DNA of 64,000 nucleotides, from NCBI GenBank assembly GCA_020636105.1, contig JACJYL010000002.1:186001-250000 (forward strand), in the 5' to 3' direction. Of the stretch, positions 63,289 through 64,000 are shown piece after piece. How positions within the stretch are numbered: position 1 is the stretch's first letter; every line of letters begins with the position of its first letter. The stretch is from Lewinellaceae bacterium (GTDB lineage: Bacteria; Bacteroidota; Bacteroidia; Chitinophagales; Saprospiraceae). The position numbers and the translations under genes are program-made. The notes under the pieces were generated by a model that was not told the DNA's origin, made no database searches, and saw only the letters and a list, made by a program, of their open reading frames with translations.

Positions 63289-63804
63289 TTAGAGGTACCG
63301 TTCATTGATTATTTTAAAATGGTGTATTTCATGCCCGGCAATGATATAGGCCATGGCCAGGGACGTGACGGAAGTACCACTGGCCAGTCCGTGTCTCAGC
63401 CACATTTTTTCACTGAAATTTCTAAACAGACAAATGGTGGACCGTCGAACAGCCTCGTATTCCTCGATAATGGATTCTATGGTACGATCGGCAGCATTCA
63501 TGTAAGGAGCATAGGCATTTTGATCAAAACCTGGAAGCGGAGTTCTGTCATGCCTGGCAATACGAAGGGCCCTGTTGCTAAAAATACGCTCTCCATCTAT
63601 AATGTGAATGAGAATTTCCTTGATATTCCATTTATCCTCCGCATATTTATAATCCCATTTTTCACGTGGAATGGATTTTAAAAAGCCAAGATTTAATGGC
63701 AAGGATTGTTCCAAAGTGGAAACAATATCATTACTGGTGATCTTACTGACGTAAGGTTCGTAAAAAGCAGCATAATCGCCTGACGCAGGTCGTGAATTTT
63801 TCAT
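63289..63804 (-). CDS. DinB_2-type protein
   Basis: A 171-residue DinB-superfamily protein. Metal-binding histidines are visible in NIKEILIHIIDGERIF (about residue 67) and IIAGHEIHHFKIINERYL (about residues 157-162). The order W-I-E-H-D and the C-terminal HxxHH fit the DinB_2 group, which includes bacillithiol- or mycothiol-type transferases and stress proteins. Its substrate is unknown. It lies upstream of the lipase gene on the same strand, 95 bp apart, with the CTGGTT repeat between them. Confidence 0.87.
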   Translation of the reverse strand: MKNSRPASGDYAAFYEPYVSKITSNDIVSTLEQSLPLNLGFLKSIPREKWDYKYAEDKWNIKEILIHIIDGERIFSNRALRIARHDRTPLPGFDQNAYAPYMNAADRTIESIIEEYEAVRRSTICLFRNFSEKMWLRHGLASGTSVTSLAMAYIIAGHEIHHFKIINERYL

Positions 63805-63851
63805 AGATACCCTAATATGTGATTTAACAATATGGTCTAAAATTTATTTCG

Positions 63852-63859
63852 TAAATTTG
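63852..63859 (+). promoter_or_regulatory. -7 box of the last gene
   Basis: A perfect TAAATTTG -7 box lies about 60 bp before the start at 63921. No good -33 TTG is visible at the correct distance, so the assignment is tentative. Confidence 0.4.
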
Positions 63860-63920
63860 TTATTCTTCCGTTTTTCAATTCAATAGCGGAAGCGGTTGAA
63901 AAATACGCAAAAGTTATATT

Positions 63921-64000
63921 ATGAACAAATCATTTCACCTCTTAATTGCTTTTATTTTTATCCTGCCAATAGGGATACATGCACAACCCCCCACTCCTCC
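63921..64000 (+). CDS. exported protein, partial (N-terminus only)
   Basis: The frame starting at ATG 63921 reads MNKSFHLLIAFIFILPIGIH then AQPPTPP up to the window edge. It is a typical signal peptide with a likely cleavage after HAQ. The rest of the gene is outside the window, so the function cannot be told. Confidence 0.65.
   Translation, partial: MNKSFHLLIAFIFILPIGIHAQPPTP

Noticed and set aside
1..64000. CRISPR arrays, tRNA or rRNA genes, intact transposases, replication origin
   Set aside because: None recognised on reading both strands; the repeats found are palindromes, short tandem repeats or a single duplication without spacers.

Overview
The window looks like a chromosomal segment of a Bacteroidota bacterium, most likely Saprospiria/Saprospiraceae-like. 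The evidence is: several secreted proteins ending in type IX secretion signals (one type A tail, two CHU_C/gliding-motility type B tails); a TonB-dependent receptor paired with a lipoprotein; a type III glutamine synthetase; the fused DAHP synthase-chorismate mutase aromatic operon; and promoters of the Bacteroidota form (TTG, 19-21 nt, TAnnTTTG). No rRNA, tRNA, CRISPR array or intact transposase gene was seen. Assignments are from reading the sequence; no database search was run.

Layout. 1-8.5 kb: a partial AraC regulator, a histidine-kinase remnant, a membrane-bound winged-helix regulator divergent from a TonB-domain protein, a giant CotH/lamin-tail T9SS cargo protein, a small haem c protein and a possible 163-bp MITE. 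8.5-16.9 kb: SGNH hydrolase, YwaF-like membrane protein, DinB protein behind a pentanucleotide repeat, a RimB-RimK-aspartoacylase operon, a CHU_C protein, cupin, GNAT and a small membrane protein. 17.0-20.0 kb: a broken class III cyclase followed by an orphan contractile-injection cluster (tail sheath, membrane-anchored small protein, DUF4255/Pvc16-like protein). 20-36 kb: peptidase, a run of palindromes, methyltransferase, GH31 glycosidase, two beta-lactamase-fold proteins, an NTT-HEAT transporter fusion, an exported dikinase-like protein and RlpA. 36-45 kb: CPBP protease, 2-hydroxyacid dehydrogenase, a CHU_C adhesin-like protein, a 194-bp tandem duplication, RNase Z and glutamine synthetase III. 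45-51 kb: rhodanese, LysE exporter, then the aromatic amino acid operon pheA-aminotransferase-tyrA-aroG/aroQ. 51-56 kb: TonB receptor/lipoprotein pair and a structured ncRNA. 56-64 kb: alpha-2-macroglobulin, pterin dehydratase, lipase, a second DinB protein and the start of an exported protein.

The strongest regulatory discovery is in front of pheA. Two successive 19-codon leader peptides very rich in Phe and Tyr are each followed by a competing antiterminator and terminator hairpin, which reads as a tandem transcription attenuator for the whole aromatic operon. The strongest gene-level oddity is the three-gene sheath cluster without tube, baseplate or ATPase genes. Other noteworthy points are a roughly 190-nt ncRNA with its own promoter and terminator (candidate 6S RNA), an exported protein with glucan-water-dikinase-like domain order coupled to a beta-lactamase-fold hydrolase, and simple-sequence repeats placed directly in front of start codons.
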